NCBI GenBank assembly: GCA_013297745.1
Contig: JAAFIM010000014.1
Coordinates: forward strand, 1-64,000
Source: Chitinophagales bacterium
GTDB lineage: Bacteria; Bacteroidota; Bacteroidia; Chitinophagales; Saprospiraceae
Direction of reading: 5' to 3'
DNA: 64,000 nucleotides
The translations under genes were made by a program, and so were the position numbers. Shown here piece by piece: positions 51,440-59,944 of the stretch. Each line of letters opens with the position of its first letter. Position 1 is the first letter of the stretch. Below the pieces are notes generated by a model that saw only the letters and a program-made list of their open reading frames with translations, made no database searches and was not told the origin of the DNA.

Positions 51440-51907
51440 TCAACTCACACAATTTTTGCAAACGCCCTCTATCAACAACTGCCAACTTTGGGCTATATAA
51501 GCAGCGGGAAGTTCTATTTTGGGGATTAAGGTTTCTTCCAAACAAAAAGTAAGTGAGCAAACCGAACATTTAAAATGGGCGTGGTTGTGATGATGCGTAT
51601 GAGCTTCTTTGTCCTTATGTGGCAAATCGCCTTCGTGTTCGTGGCTACAATGGTCGCGACAAAGCGCATAATTGGCAGAATCATTATCATTCAAAACCTT
51701 GTGTATTAATTTTACCTCTTCAAACGACTTGAGCGTCCGATAAATCGTAACACGGTCATAAGCACCGTTCAATAAGTTTTCTACGTCCTGATGGCTAATG
51801 GCGTGGTTGGTGTGTTGGAATAAATCCAAAACTGCTCTTCTTACAGCGGTATTTCGTAAGTGATGGTTTTTCAATACATTTTCCAACTGAATGCGGGGAG
51901 TTTTCAT
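51440..51907 (-). CDS. Fur-family metal-dependent repressor
   Basis: 155 residues with a winged-helix domain (NTAVRRAVLDLFQHTNHAIS, YDRVTIYRTLKSFEEVKLIH). Dimerisation-domain zinc cysteines occur in CSVC and CKNC near the end. Residues ~95-120 are a His-rich insertion (CSHEHEGD, then HTHHHNHAHFKC), which suggests zinc or nickel sensing (Zur/Nur-like) rather than iron. It is monocistronic, convergent with parA, and has its own promoter. Confidence 0.85.
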   Translation of the reverse strand: MKTPRIQLENVLKNHHLRNTAVRRAVLDLFQHTNHAISHQDVENLLNGAYDRVTIYRTLKSFEEVKLIHKVLNDNDSANYALCRDHCSHEHEGDLPHKDKEAHTHHHNHAHFKCSVCSLTFCLEETLIPKIELPAAYIAQSWQLLIEGVCKNCVS

Positions 51908-51941
51908 ATAGGATAGTTTTAATGCGATACTAATATGCGCG

Positions 51942-51949
51942 CAAAAATA
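51942..51949 (-). promoter_or_regulatory. Putative Fur-family gene promoter
   Basis: The minus strand reads TATTTTTG, 35 bases before the ATG. It also borders the divergent methyltransferase start at 51961. Confidence 0.5.
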
Positions 51950-51960
51950 ATAATTTTTTT

Positions 51961-52752
51961 ATGAAACAAACAAAATTAAGCGACGGCACAGAAATATATT
52001 GTCTGCGAAGCCAAGAAGCTTTGGTATTGGATAGCCACGTGGAGGGTTATTTACAACACGGGATTATTATATCCGCCAACGACATTATTTTTGATGTGGG
52101 TGCAAATATAGGCGTTTTTGGTTTGCGTGCTTTCCAATCACAAAAAAATATCCGCGTTTTTGCCTTTGAGCCAATTCCCGATATTCATAAAATTTTGGCT
52201 GCCAACGCTTTAAAATTTGGGGGCAAGCAATATCACGCGCTCAATTATGGATTGTCTGACCAAGCGGGCGAACTCAATTTTACCTATTATCCCAACGCGC
52301 CTGCGCTTTCTACGGCACACAACGAAGATTGGCAACACCAACCCGACGAGTTCAAAAACGCTGTGGAAGGTAGCCTCCGCACCGCGCCGATGTGGTACGC
52401 GCGCTGGATACCCAAGTTTTTGAGCCGTTTTATTTCCAATAGATTGATGGCAAATTCGGTAGAAGTGCGTTGTCCTCTGCGTACAATTTCTGAAGTCATC
52501 GCTGAATACAATTTACCGCGTATTGATTTGTTAAAAATTGATTGCGAAGGGGCAGAATTGGCTGTTTTGCAGGGTATTAATAAAGCAGATTGGGCAAAAA
52601 TCCAAAAAGCGGTGATAGAAGTTCACGATATAGACGGACGTTTAGATAAAATTAAAAACTTATTACAAACTAATGGTTTTCAACAAATTATAAGCGAAAA
52701 AGAAGCTGGTTTTGAAAAAACGAGTATGATAAATTTATTCGCGATTAGATAG
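51961..52752 (+). CDS. FkbM-family methyltransferase
   Basis: 263 residues with IIFDVGANIGVFGLRAFQ (SAM motif I), VFAFEPIPDIHKIL and IDLLKIDCEGAELAVLQGI, as in the FkbM family. It lies nine bases before the first of seven small membrane-protein genes and is probably co-transcribed with them. Whether it methylates a glycan, lipid or protein in that process is unknown. Confidence 0.87.
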   Translation: MKQTKLSDGTEIYCLRSQEALVLDSHVEGYLQHGIIISANDIIFDVGANIGVFGLRAFQSQKNIRVFAFEPIPDIHKILAANALKFGGKQYHALNYGLSDQAGELNFTYYPNAPALSTAHNEDWQHQPDEFKNAVEGSLRTAPMWYARWIPKFLSRFISNRLMANSVEVRCPLRTISEVIAEYNLPRIDLLKIDCEGAELAVLQGINKADWAKIQKAVIEVHDIDGRLDKIKNLLQTNGFQQIISEKEAGFEKTSMINLFAIR

Positions 52753-52761
52753 TCTTTTTTA

Positions 52762-53355
52762 ATGAAATATATTTTTTTTATAATTCTTAGCTTTTTTATA
52801 ATTCTTCCATTCGCAGAAGCAGGTTGCGGTGCAAACTATTTAAACAAAACCGATTATTTATTCGCTAATCAGCCTATTTTACCTATAGAGCCTAGCAAAA
52901 TAAATGATAAAAATTGGAAACATTTTTTTTATAAAAAACAAAATCTTCCCAAACAACAAAAAACAGAACAGCTAGAAGATGCGTTGTTTAACAGTTTTGT
53001 TGGGGTGTTTTTTTTGGGCTTAACCATTTTTTGTATAGGGTTTGCGCTCAATATAGTTTGGCTTTGGTGGCTTGGGCTAGCATTAGAAAGTTTTTTAATC
53101 ATAATGGGATTAGGGCTTTTGTTTTGCTCGTTGATATTCAGCAAAGGCAAAGGCAATTTTCGTTATGGGCAATTGCTATTTTATCTATCAGGTTGGTCTG
53201 GTACGATAATTTGGTTCTTTTTTAAGGGTTTAGCCGCTTTAATTTTCGGATTAACGATGTCTATAAGTTGGCTGTGGATAGCTGGAGCCGTAGGTTTGGG
53301 GTTGGCGGTTATTTTGGGGCTTATTTATATCGAGTTGTTTAATTTATGGGTATAA
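52762..53355 (+). CDS. PIEP-motif membrane protein 1
   Basis: 197 residues: signal peptide (MKYIFFIILSFFIILPFAEA), an exported linker with LPIEPSKIND (~38-47) and a basic stretch, then four hydrophobic segments (~75-95, 98-120, 130-155 and 160-190). I do not recognise the family. The layout of signal, PIEP linker and helices recurs in six downstream genes. Topology puts the linker in the periplasm. Confidence 0.72.
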   Translation: MKYIFFIILSFFIILPFAEAGCGANYLNKTDYLFANQPILPIEPSKINDKNWKHFFYKKQNLPKQQKTEQLEDALFNSFVGVFFLGLTIFCIGFALNIVWLWWLGLALESFLIIMGLGLLFCSLIFSKGKGNFRYGQLLFYLSGWSGTIIWFFFKGLAALIFGLTMSISWLWIAGAVGLGLAVILGLIYIELFNLWV

Positions 53356-53366
53356 ACTAAAAATCT

Positions 53367-53915
53367 ATGCGCTATTTTATCTTATTTTTTTGTTTGTTAT
53401 TTGGACAAAATACCACAATTCAAGCTAATTATTCAGCAGCACAAATCGCTAATTATCAAATAGTTAGCGCGGAAGTAATTAATCCTATAGAACCGATTGA
53501 ACCAAAAAAAAGTAAAAAATCCCGCCCGCAATTTGAGGATTGGAGCAGCGAAGAATGGGCTAATTTAGCCATTGTTTGCGTATCTATTTTTTTCTTTCTT
53601 GGTTTAATTTTCTTTCCTCCAGCATTTGTGGGGGGAATTTTGTGGTTATGCCAATTATCGTTGGGTTTGGAAGCGTTTGGGCTTTTGCTTTCTATTACAA
53701 TGTTTTTTATTTTTGGGCGGTTGTACAGAGGTAGCAAGAATTGGGGCGATGGAGTAATAGTAGTTAGTTTTATCCTTGTGCCGTTATTATTTTTCATCCT
53801 CAAAGGGATAGAATTGATATATTTGGGCATAACGCTATCCATTTTAAGTTTGTGGGTAATTGGCATACCTTTAATTATACTCCCAATTATTTTCTACCTC
53901 ATAACCCTTAACTAA
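53367..53915 (+). CDS. PIEP-motif membrane protein 2
   Basis: 182 residues: signal sequence (MRYFILFFCLLFGQNTTIQA), linker INPIEPIEPKKSKKSRP, then four hydrophobic segments. The basic run after the motif (KKSKK) is shared in kind with later members. Eleven bases separate it from both neighbours. Confidence 0.72.
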   Translation: MRYFILFFCLLFGQNTTIQANYSAAQIANYQIVSAEVINPIEPIEPKKSKKSRPQFEDWSSEEWANLAIVCVSIFFFLGLIFFPPAFVGGILWLCQLSLGLEAFGLLLSITMFFIFGRLYRGSKNWGDGVIVVSFILVPLLFFILKGIELIYLGITLSILSLWVIGIPLIILPIIFYLITLN

Positions 53916-53926
53916 GAAGAGCAGTT

Positions 53927-54211
53927 ATGCGCTATTTTTTACTATTTTTATACCTTTTGCTAATGGGATTTTCTCCAACTATAGCAAACGCAGCCGTTGC
54001 ACAAAAAAATTATTCTAGCCCCATACAGCCCAAATCGGTAATTAAAGCATCTAAGAAAGCGAAAAAAGTTGACCCTTACGTAATTATGGGCGTAATCTGT
54101 GGCGCAGTAACTATAGTAGCGGGTGCTTTTGCGCGGTTGCCTGTGATTTGGATAATAGGAATTGTTTTATTCACCGTATCTTTGGCTGGATTGATTTGGC
54201 TTTTAATTTAG
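53927..54211 (+). CDS. PIEP-motif membrane protein 3, short form
   Basis: 94 residues: signal (MRYFLLFLYLLLMGFSPTIA), linker SSPIQPKSVIKASKKAKKV, then two hydrophobic segments. It is closest to the short member at 55228. Confidence 0.7.
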   Translation: MRYFLLFLYLLLMGFSPTIANAAVAQKNYSSPIQPKSVIKASKKAKKVDPYVIMGVICGAVTIVAGAFARLPVIWIIGIVLFTVSLAGLIWLLI

Positions 54212-54216
54212 AAGTT

Positions 54217-54834
54217 GTGAGATATTTATACTTATTTTTTCTACTCTTGTGCCATTGGAATACGTCCAAAGCTGGCGACATTCAACCGATAATAATCGCC
54301 GAAAATTTGGCAACAACAGAAACATATTGCCCGATAGAGCCTGTTATTGGCAAAAAACAAACAAAAAAGCAGCAAAAATTGCTAAAAATTGCCAAAAAAC
54401 AGAACACTGCTTCATTTATAGAAATTGGCGTGCTGATTATCTTGCTCATAGCGTTGCCTATAATTTTAGGGTTGATAGCGGCAGCGATTGGCTTAGTGGT
54501 GGCTTTACCTTTTGGTTGGTTTTATGCCATACCTTGGTTGTGGATAACGGGCGCGGTTGTGCAAATTGGGTTGATTATTCTATGGATTTGGCAAGCTATA
54601 GCGAATTGGAAAAACCATCTTTGGGTTACAAAATATAACTACACCGAGCGAGGCTATACGCCCTATCAAAGCTTAATTTGGAACTTATTGGGCATCGCCT
54701 CTATCTTGTGCTTGGATGCAATTAGCTTGTTAATTTTGGGTATTTTATTCAATATCAACTGGTTATGGATAGGCGCGATTGTGGCAACTGTAGGATTTTT
54801 AATTTTAATTATCTATTTATCCGATTTCGTTTAA
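54217..54834 (+). CDS. PIEP-motif membrane protein 4
   Basis: 205 residues from a GTG at 54217 (VRYLYLFFLLLCHWNTSKAG); an earlier ATG at 54148 would overlap the previous gene and spoil the signal peptide seen in all sister proteins. Linker YCPIEPVIGKKQTKKQ, then about four hydrophobic segments separated by a cytoplasmic loop (~133-158). A MITE is inserted three bases after its stop codon. Confidence 0.68.
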   Translation: MRYLYLFFLLLCHWNTSKAGDIQPIIIAENLATTETYCPIEPVIGKKQTKKQQKLLKIAKKQNTASFIEIGVLIILLIALPIILGLIAAAIGLVVALPFGWFYAIPWLWITGAVVQIGLIILWIWQAIANWKNHLWVTKYNYTERGYTPYQSLIWNLLGIASILCLDAISLLILGILFNINWLWIGAIVATVGFLILIIYLSDFV

Positions 54835-54837
54835 TTA

Positions 54838-55195
54838 CTGGAGTTATGCTTAAGACTTCATTTTAGTGCAAAAAAACTAAAAATTAAATAGGTTAGAAAT
54901 TTTTTTGACGGCTTACGCCTAAAAAATTTATTTTTCTGTACTTTTTTGATGGCAAAAAAGTACCAAAAAAGCCAACGCCAAAAAGGCGTTTTTGCTTGTT
55001 TTGCTTCATTTTATTACGCAAAAAGCGCAAAACCGTCGCTACAAGCCGACGTTTTTTGCGTTGCAAAAAAGCTACTGCCCTCGCTGCGCTCGGTTGGTCG
55101 TCTTTCCGCGACATACGCTGGTTTTGGCGTCGCACGGCGAAAATTTAGCTTTCCAACTTGACTTTTATTACAAGATAGCTCAAGCATAACTCCAG
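54838..55195. mobile_element. MITE, 358 bp, with terminal inverted repeats
   Basis: Ends are CTGGAGTTATGCTT (54838-54851) and its exact reverse complement (55182-55195). TTAATTA directly flanks both ends (54831-54837 and 55196-55202), a 7-bp target-site duplication. The inside holds several hairpins (for example GTACTTTTTTG...CAAAAAAGTAC near 54939-54964) and no transposase; the frames through it are short and repetitive. It must be mobilised by an enzyme encoded elsewhere. Confidence 0.85.
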
Positions 55196-55227
55196 TTAAT
55201 TATTTTTATTATCAATAGATAAAGTTT

Positions 55228-55521
55228 ATGCGCTACTTTTTACTGTTTTTTTATTTTTTAATGCTGGGTTTAACCGTTCCCACAATAAACGCGTCTGTAG
55301 AAAAAAGTCATTCTTATTCCGTTCAGTCCAAGCAAGTGTTTAAAGCAGCAAAAAAGATTAAATCCAAGCACACACCCAACGCTTACGAAATTATGGGTAT
55401 GGTAGTATTCGCGCTTATTTTGGCAGCAACTGTATATTTTCGTGTAACAATAGCTTGGATGGCGGCAACTTTACTTTTTTTGGGTATGTTATTATTTCTA
55501 ATAATTTGCCGTTGGACGTAA
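55228..55521 (+). CDS. PIEP-family membrane protein 5, short form
   Basis: 97 residues: signal (MRYFLLFFYFLMLGLTVPTI), a linker YSVQSKQVFKAAKKIKSK in which the PIEP word is lost, and two hydrophobic segments. It is a sister of the gene at 53927, now cut off from the upstream genes by the MITE. Confidence 0.68.
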   Translation: MRYFLLFFYFLMLGLTVPTINASVEKSHSYSVQSKQVFKAAKKIKSKHTPNAYEIMGMVVFALILAATVYFRVTIAWMAATLLFLGMLLFLIICRWT

Positions 55522-55537
55522 AAGATAGCACTACGGG

Positions 55538-56257
55538 ATGAAATATATAATAGCTTTTTTTATTTTTCTAATTAGTTGCTCTGCTCAAGCTATCAATTTT
55601 GCTATTCCTAGCCAAGTGGGGAGTTCTACTAATCCTATCGAACCCATAAAACCCACAACTAAGCGGCTAAAATTTAAGCAAAAACCTATCGAAAATAAAA
55701 CCAAAGGAAAAGAAAGCAGCTTAGATATTATCAACATATTTTTTGCAGTTTGTTTTCTTACGGGATTGGTTATATTTTTGCTAAGTTTTAGACTGGGTTT
55801 AATCGTACTTTTTTGGCTTTGGTTGGGATTTATAGCGATAGCTTTGGTTTGGTTGCTGGGTTTGAGTTTTTACGCGATAATCTCCAACAAGTTCCCAATT
55901 ATTCCGATTTCAAGTTCGGGCATTTACGCCGTATTTTTTCTTGCGGGGTTGCTGTTGGTTTTGGTGGGCTTGTTGCTTGCTGCGGCTCCTTTTTGGATAA
56001 TTGGCTCGAGCTTTTCTTTGTTGGCTCTTCTTAGTTGGGCGGTAGAAAAAATCTATCAAAATTCTAAAAAGCCAAAAAAAGAGAAAAAAAATACAAAACC
56101 TAAAGAAAAAATACATCCTATTCAATATGCAGGTTTAGGATTTTTTTTATTAATGGCACTACTTTTTATCCTTTTAGGCATACCTTATCTATGGCTGATA
56201 CCTACGGTAGCTTTTATAGTAACCTCAATAGTGCTGTTAATTAATCATCGGCTATAA
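55538..56257 (+). CDS. PIEP-motif membrane protein 6
   Basis: 239 residues: signal (MKYIIAFFIFLISCSAQAIN), linker IPSQVGSSTNPIEPIKPTTK, several hydrophobic segments, and a very basic cytoplasmic loop (KKPKKEKKNTKPKEK, ~172-190) before two last helices. The N-terminal 40 residues are very like the next gene. Confidence 0.72.
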   Translation: MKYIIAFFIFLISCSAQAINFAIPSQVGSSTNPIEPIKPTTKRLKFKQKPIENKTKGKESSLDIINIFFAVCFLTGLVIFLLSFRLGLIVLFWLWLGFIAIALVWLLGLSFYAIISNKFPIIPISSSGIYAVFFLAGLLLVLVGLLLAAAPFWIIGSSFSLLALLSWAVEKIYQNSKKPKKEKKNTKPKEKIHPIQYAGLGFFLLMALLFILLGIPYLWLIPTVAFIVTSIVLLINHRL

Positions 56258-56280
56258 AGAGATTAATTATTTTGAAAAAT

Positions 56281-56835
56281 ATGAAATACCTGATTTATTT
56301 ATTTATCTTATTGATTAGCTTTTTCGCACCTGCGCAAGCTATCAACGCTGCTATTCCTGTACAAATCGGCAGCTATAGCAATCCTATAGAACCTATCAAA
56401 CCTAAAGCCAAAAATAAAGGTTATAAATTCAAAAACAAGCCTATCCAAAGCCAAAAGCAAGAAGAAGGCGACGGGATGATAATTTTCAGCAGCTTTTTTG
56501 CACTTTGTATGCTTGTGGGGCTGATTTTATTCCCGATTGGTTTGGGGCAAGGTTTAATCGTGCTAACTTGGGTTGGTTTGGGTTTGGTCGCACTTTGTTT
56601 TGCTTGGTTGGTTGGGTTGGCCATTTACGGGATGATATTAGACAACTGGGACGCACTATTGCCTTTCATTATCTCAATTTTTGGTATTCCAATCCTATTA
56701 TTTTTCACCGGATTATTATTACTAATTTCGGGTTTATTGATTGCATCTGCGCCCATTTGGATAACAGGCGCTGCTATATTATTGGTTGGTGCTGTTTTAT
56801 TATCTATATTATTGTATAAATTAGAAAACTCCTAG
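56281..56835 (+). CDS. PIEP-motif membrane protein 7
   Basis: 184 residues from the ATG at 56281 (an upstream TTG adds three residues). Signal (MKYLIYLFILLISFFAPAQA), linker IPVQIGSYSNPIEPIKPKAK, then four hydrophobic segments. It is last of the array, followed by a 62-bp gap to the MBL hydrolase gene. Confidence 0.72.
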   Translation: MKYLIYLFILLISFFAPAQAINAAIPVQIGSYSNPIEPIKPKAKNKGYKFKNKPIQSQKQEEGDGMIIFSSFFALCMLVGLILFPIGLGQGLIVLTWVGLGLVALCFAWLVGLAIYGMILDNWDALLPFIISIFGIPILLFFTGLLLLISGLLIASAPIWITGAAILLVGAVLLSILLYKLENS

Positions 56836-56897
56836 CATTATTATTTTTTGAAATATACAAGCCCCTAACTTTATTATAAATCTATTCCATCTCTAAA

Positions 56898-57752
56898 ATG
56901 ATTACTCCGCATTCTATTATTCTAAAAACACAAGGTCAAGAGATTAAAATCACGGCCATTTCTACAGGTCAAGTAGCTGTCGCACAACGTTTTAAAGAGG
57001 CGCGATTTAGCGGTTTATTTGCTAAGTTAGATTTTCTAATGGATAGTTCTTTCACCGAATTTATGCCTATTTGGATTTGGGTGATAGAACATCCCGAAGG
57101 ATTATTTATTATAGATACAGGCGAAACTGCTGACATCAATAGACCCGATTATTTCGACCCAGCTGGTTTCTTTATGAAATGGGTTAATACTAAACGGTTT
57201 AAGTTTAAGGTAAATACATCGGAAGAGATTAGAAACCAGCTTGCTAATTTATCAATTGACTATCAATCAGCTACAATCATAATCACCCATTTGCACGCCG
57301 ACCATATTGATGGATTACACTATTTTGAACACAATCCAGTCATTATGAATAAGTTGGAATGGGAAAAACCGTTTGGACATTTGCCTCATCTTATCCCCAA
57401 ATGGCTAAATCCAACTTTGATTGAATGTAATCATACCTATAAACATTTTCAAAAAGTACAATTTTTGACCCCACAACAGGATTTAATGTTAGTCGCTACT
57501 CCAGGCCACACACACGGACACAGTTCTGTGCTGCTCAAAACAGATTCAGGTTATATATTTTTTGCTGGTGATGTATCTTATAATCAACAACAACTAATTG
57601 ACAATAAATTTTCAGGGGTTTTAACCAGCAATAAAGTGGCAAAAAATACTTTTGAAACAATCAAAGCTTTTGCCAAGGATAACAAAACCGTTTATTTGCC
57701 CTCTCACGATGACAATGCTATCGAGCGATTAAAAAATTTAACCTTTTTATAA
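56898..57752 (+). CDS. MBL-fold hydrolase, lactonase-like
   Basis: 284 residues. Metal motif THLHADHIDGL at ~130-140, TPGHTHGHSSVLL and FFAGDVSYN with the bridging aspartate, ending YLPSHDDNA. The N-terminal part (LDFLMDSSFTEFMPIWIWVI) and general plan resemble N-acyl-homoserine-lactone lactonases (AiiA-like), but the physiological substrate cannot be told. It is not obviously part of the preceding membrane-protein operon. Confidence 0.82.
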   Translation: MITPHSIILKTQGQEIKITAISTGQVAVAQRFKEARFSGLFAKLDFLMDSSFTEFMPIWIWVIEHPEGLFIIDTGETADINRPDYFDPAGFFMKWVNTKRFKFKVNTSEEIRNQLANLSIDYQSATIIITHLHADHIDGLHYFEHNPVIMNKLEWEKPFGHLPHLIPKWLNPTLIECNHTYKHFQKVQFLTPQQDLMLVATPGHTHGHSSVLLKTDSGYIFFAGDVSYNQQQLIDNKFSGVLTSNKVAKNTFETIKAFAKDNKTVYLPSHDDNAIERLKNLTFL

Positions 57753-57783
57753 TTTTTGATAAAATTTTATACAATAAAACACT

Positions 57784-58908
57784 TTGGCAGGCATTTACGT
57801 ACACATTCCTTTTTGCAAACGCGCTTGCAATTATTGCAATTTTCATTTTTCTACAGTTTTGAAGCTAAAAAATCCTATGTTGGCAGCTATAGAAAAAGAA
57901 CTAATTTTGCGCGCGCAAGAACTTGACAATCAAGTAATTGAAACCATATATTTTGGCGGCGGCACGCCCTCTCTCCTATCGGCAGAAGAATTAAACCAAA
58001 TTATAGCCATTATTCAACATAATTATAAATTAGCTACTGATTTAGAAATTACGCTGGAAGCCAATCCCGACGACTTAAGCAAAAATTATCTGCACAGCTT
58101 AAAACAAAATACCATAATCAACCGTTTGAGTATAGGTTTGCAATCGCTCGTAGAAGCAGATTTACAATTTATGCACCGCGCCCACAACGCCCAAGAAGCG
58201 CGCCAATGTGTGGAATGGGCTTTGGAGTTGGGGTTTAATTTGAGCGTGGATTTGATTTATGGCAGCCCCAATTTATCGGATGAGGATTGGATAAGCAACT
58301 TAAATTTTGTTTTTGCGAATAAAATTCCCCATTTATCCTGTTACGCGCTTACTGTAGAGGAAAAAACCGCTTTATATTTTGATATTAAAAATAAAAAAAC
58401 TGCTCCCTTAGACGAAGAGAAAGCAGCGCGGCAGTTTGAGATTTTATTAGTAGAAATTGCCAAAAATGGTTACGAACAGTACGAAATTTCCAACTTTTGC
58501 CGCCCGCCCGCTTACGCCCGCCACAATACCGCCTATTGGCAAGGCAAAAATTATATAGGCATAGGCGCGTCAGCCCATTCATTTGACGGGCAGAAAAGGC
58601 GTTGGAATATAGCCAATAATGCGTTGTATATCAACAATTTGAACAATGGAATTTCTTATTATGAAGACGAAATTTTATCCACAATAGACATTTTCAACGA
58701 ATATCTACTCACAAGTTTGCGGACACGTTGGGGCGCGAGTTTGGAAAAATTAGCTACCTTTGCGGAACAAGCCGACAGCCATTTTTTTGATAATGTCAAT
58801 AAATGGATAAAAGCCAAAATGATAGCCAAAAGCGAAACTTACATTTTTTTGACCGATGCGGGCAAGTTATTAGCTGACCAAATTATTAGTGATTTATTTG
58901 CCGCTTAA
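57784..58908 (+). CDS. hemW: HemW-like radical SAM protein
   Basis: 374 residues starting at a TTG (LAGIYVHIPFCKRACNYC), a start supported by the conserved HemW N-terminus. The radical SAM cluster is C11-x3-C15-x2-C18. TIYFGGGTPSLL, ITLEANPDDL and RLSIGLQSLVEADL follow, and GIGASAHSF is the HemW hallmark. HemW inserts heme into target proteins; it was formerly called anaerobic coproporphyrinogen oxidase. It lacks the fourth CxxxCxxCxC cysteine of HemN, confirming HemW. Confidence 0.92.
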   Translation: MAGIYVHIPFCKRACNYCNFHFSTVLKLKNPMLAAIEKELILRAQELDNQVIETIYFGGGTPSLLSAEELNQIIAIIQHNYKLATDLEITLEANPDDLSKNYLHSLKQNTIINRLSIGLQSLVEADLQFMHRAHNAQEARQCVEWALELGFNLSVDLIYGSPNLSDEDWISNLNFVFANKIPHLSCYALTVEEKTALYFDIKNKKTAPLDEEKAARQFEILLVEIAKNGYEQYEISNFCRPPAYARHNTAYWQGKNYIGIGASAHSFDGQKRRWNIANNALYINNLNNGISYYEDEILSTIDIFNEYLLTSLRTRWGASLEKLATFAEQADSHFFDNVNKWIKAKMIAKSETYIFLTDAGKLLADQIISDLFAA

Positions 58909-58942
58909 TTTTTTTTTCAAACCAAAAAATCAATTTCCATTT

Positions 58943-59902
58943 ATGAACACAGCCCAAAAAATCAAAACTGCTTTTTTTCTATTCACATTTGGTATTTGCA
59001 GCCAATCCCAAGCCCAATTGGACAAAGTTTTTGAACGCGCAGTGGATAGAACCACAGACCGCGCTACCCAACGGGTGGAAAACAGAGTAAATCAAAAAGT
59101 CAACGAAAAAGTAGACAAGACGGTTGATAAAGGTGTGGATAAGGTATTGAACCCAACTTCTGGCAATAAAACCACTACCCCCAAAACTACCACTACCACC
59201 ACAACTACCCCAAGTACAACCACCAACAGCACAGACAAAATTGATAAAAACAATAAAACAAATCCAAGCACTACTAGCACTACCAGCACTACAACCGACA
59301 AAATGGCTGATAAAGGCGGCGCAACGGCAAGTAGCTTCGTGGGCAGTTTTCAGTGGGAAATCAAACGCTACAAAAACGATAAAATGATGTCCAACGGACA
59401 TTCTATGTTGGCTTTTTTGGTAAAACCCTACGATGTGGCTGTGCAAGTGCTAGATGTAGAAACAGGCGACAAACAAAAAACGTATATTTATGAGCGCAAA
59501 ACTCAACAAGTCGTAACCGTAAATGAAAGCGAAGGCACAGCCAACAAAACGAAATTTGCTGCTAAAAATAACAATCTTACCCCTACTCGCGGTACAGAAA
59601 CCAAAAAAGTAGATGGACACGACTGTGTCAAATATAGCGTAGCCAATGAAACGTGGGATATTGTGTTGTGGGTCGATGAAAGCGAAAAAACTGAACTTTT
59701 CCAGAGTTTTAAAACAGGTGTGGGCATAAGCCGCCCAGACTTAGATATTATCCCCTTGCTATCCAGCATCAAAAGCCCCGTGCGCGAAGCTATCATCTTG
59801 GATAAGAAAAAAGGAGAAAAAACCCGTATGTGGTTGAATAGCCTCTCTACTGAAGCCCCCAACGACAAAGCCTTTGATTATTCGCGCTACGAAATGCGTT
59901 AA
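58943..59902 (+). CDS. Exported protein with DUF4412-like C-terminus
   Basis: 319 residues from the ATG at 58943; the longer frame overlaps hemW and has no signal peptide. Signal MNTAQKIKTAFFLFTFGICS, then a charged repeat-like region (VDRTTDRATQRVENRVNQKV, VDKGVDKVLNP), a Thr-rich low-complexity linker (~80-125), and a C-terminal domain with YERKTQQVVTV, KKVDGHDCVKYSV and VLWVDESEKTE, resembling DUF4412. Function unknown. It shares its N-terminal plan with the next gene. Confidence 0.7.
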   Translation: MNTAQKIKTAFFLFTFGICSQSQAQLDKVFERAVDRTTDRATQRVENRVNQKVNEKVDKTVDKGVDKVLNPTSGNKTTTPKTTTTTTTTPSTTTNSTDKIDKNNKTNPSTTSTTSTTTDKMADKGGATASSFVGSFQWEIKRYKNDKMMSNGHSMLAFLVKPYDVAVQVLDVETGDKQKTYIYERKTQQVVTVNESEGTANKTKFAAKNNNLTPTRGTETKKVDGHDCVKYSVANETWDIVLWVDESEKTELFQSFKTGVGISRPDLDIIPLLSSIKSPVREAIILDKKKGEKTRMWLNSLSTEAPNDKAFDYSRYEMR

Positions 59903-59944
59903 GTTGCCCTAAATCCTTTCTGACAAACTAAATTTTTTTTTCAA

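Noticed and set aside
54893..55189. Short frames in the 393-bp gap, possible transposase
   Set aside because: No transposase motif and both strands give equal-quality frames; the segment is a non-coding MITE.
59092..59301. Val/Leu-rich minus-strand frame looking like a membrane protein
   Set aside because: It is the complement of the Thr-rich linker of the exported protein at 58943; composition explains it.
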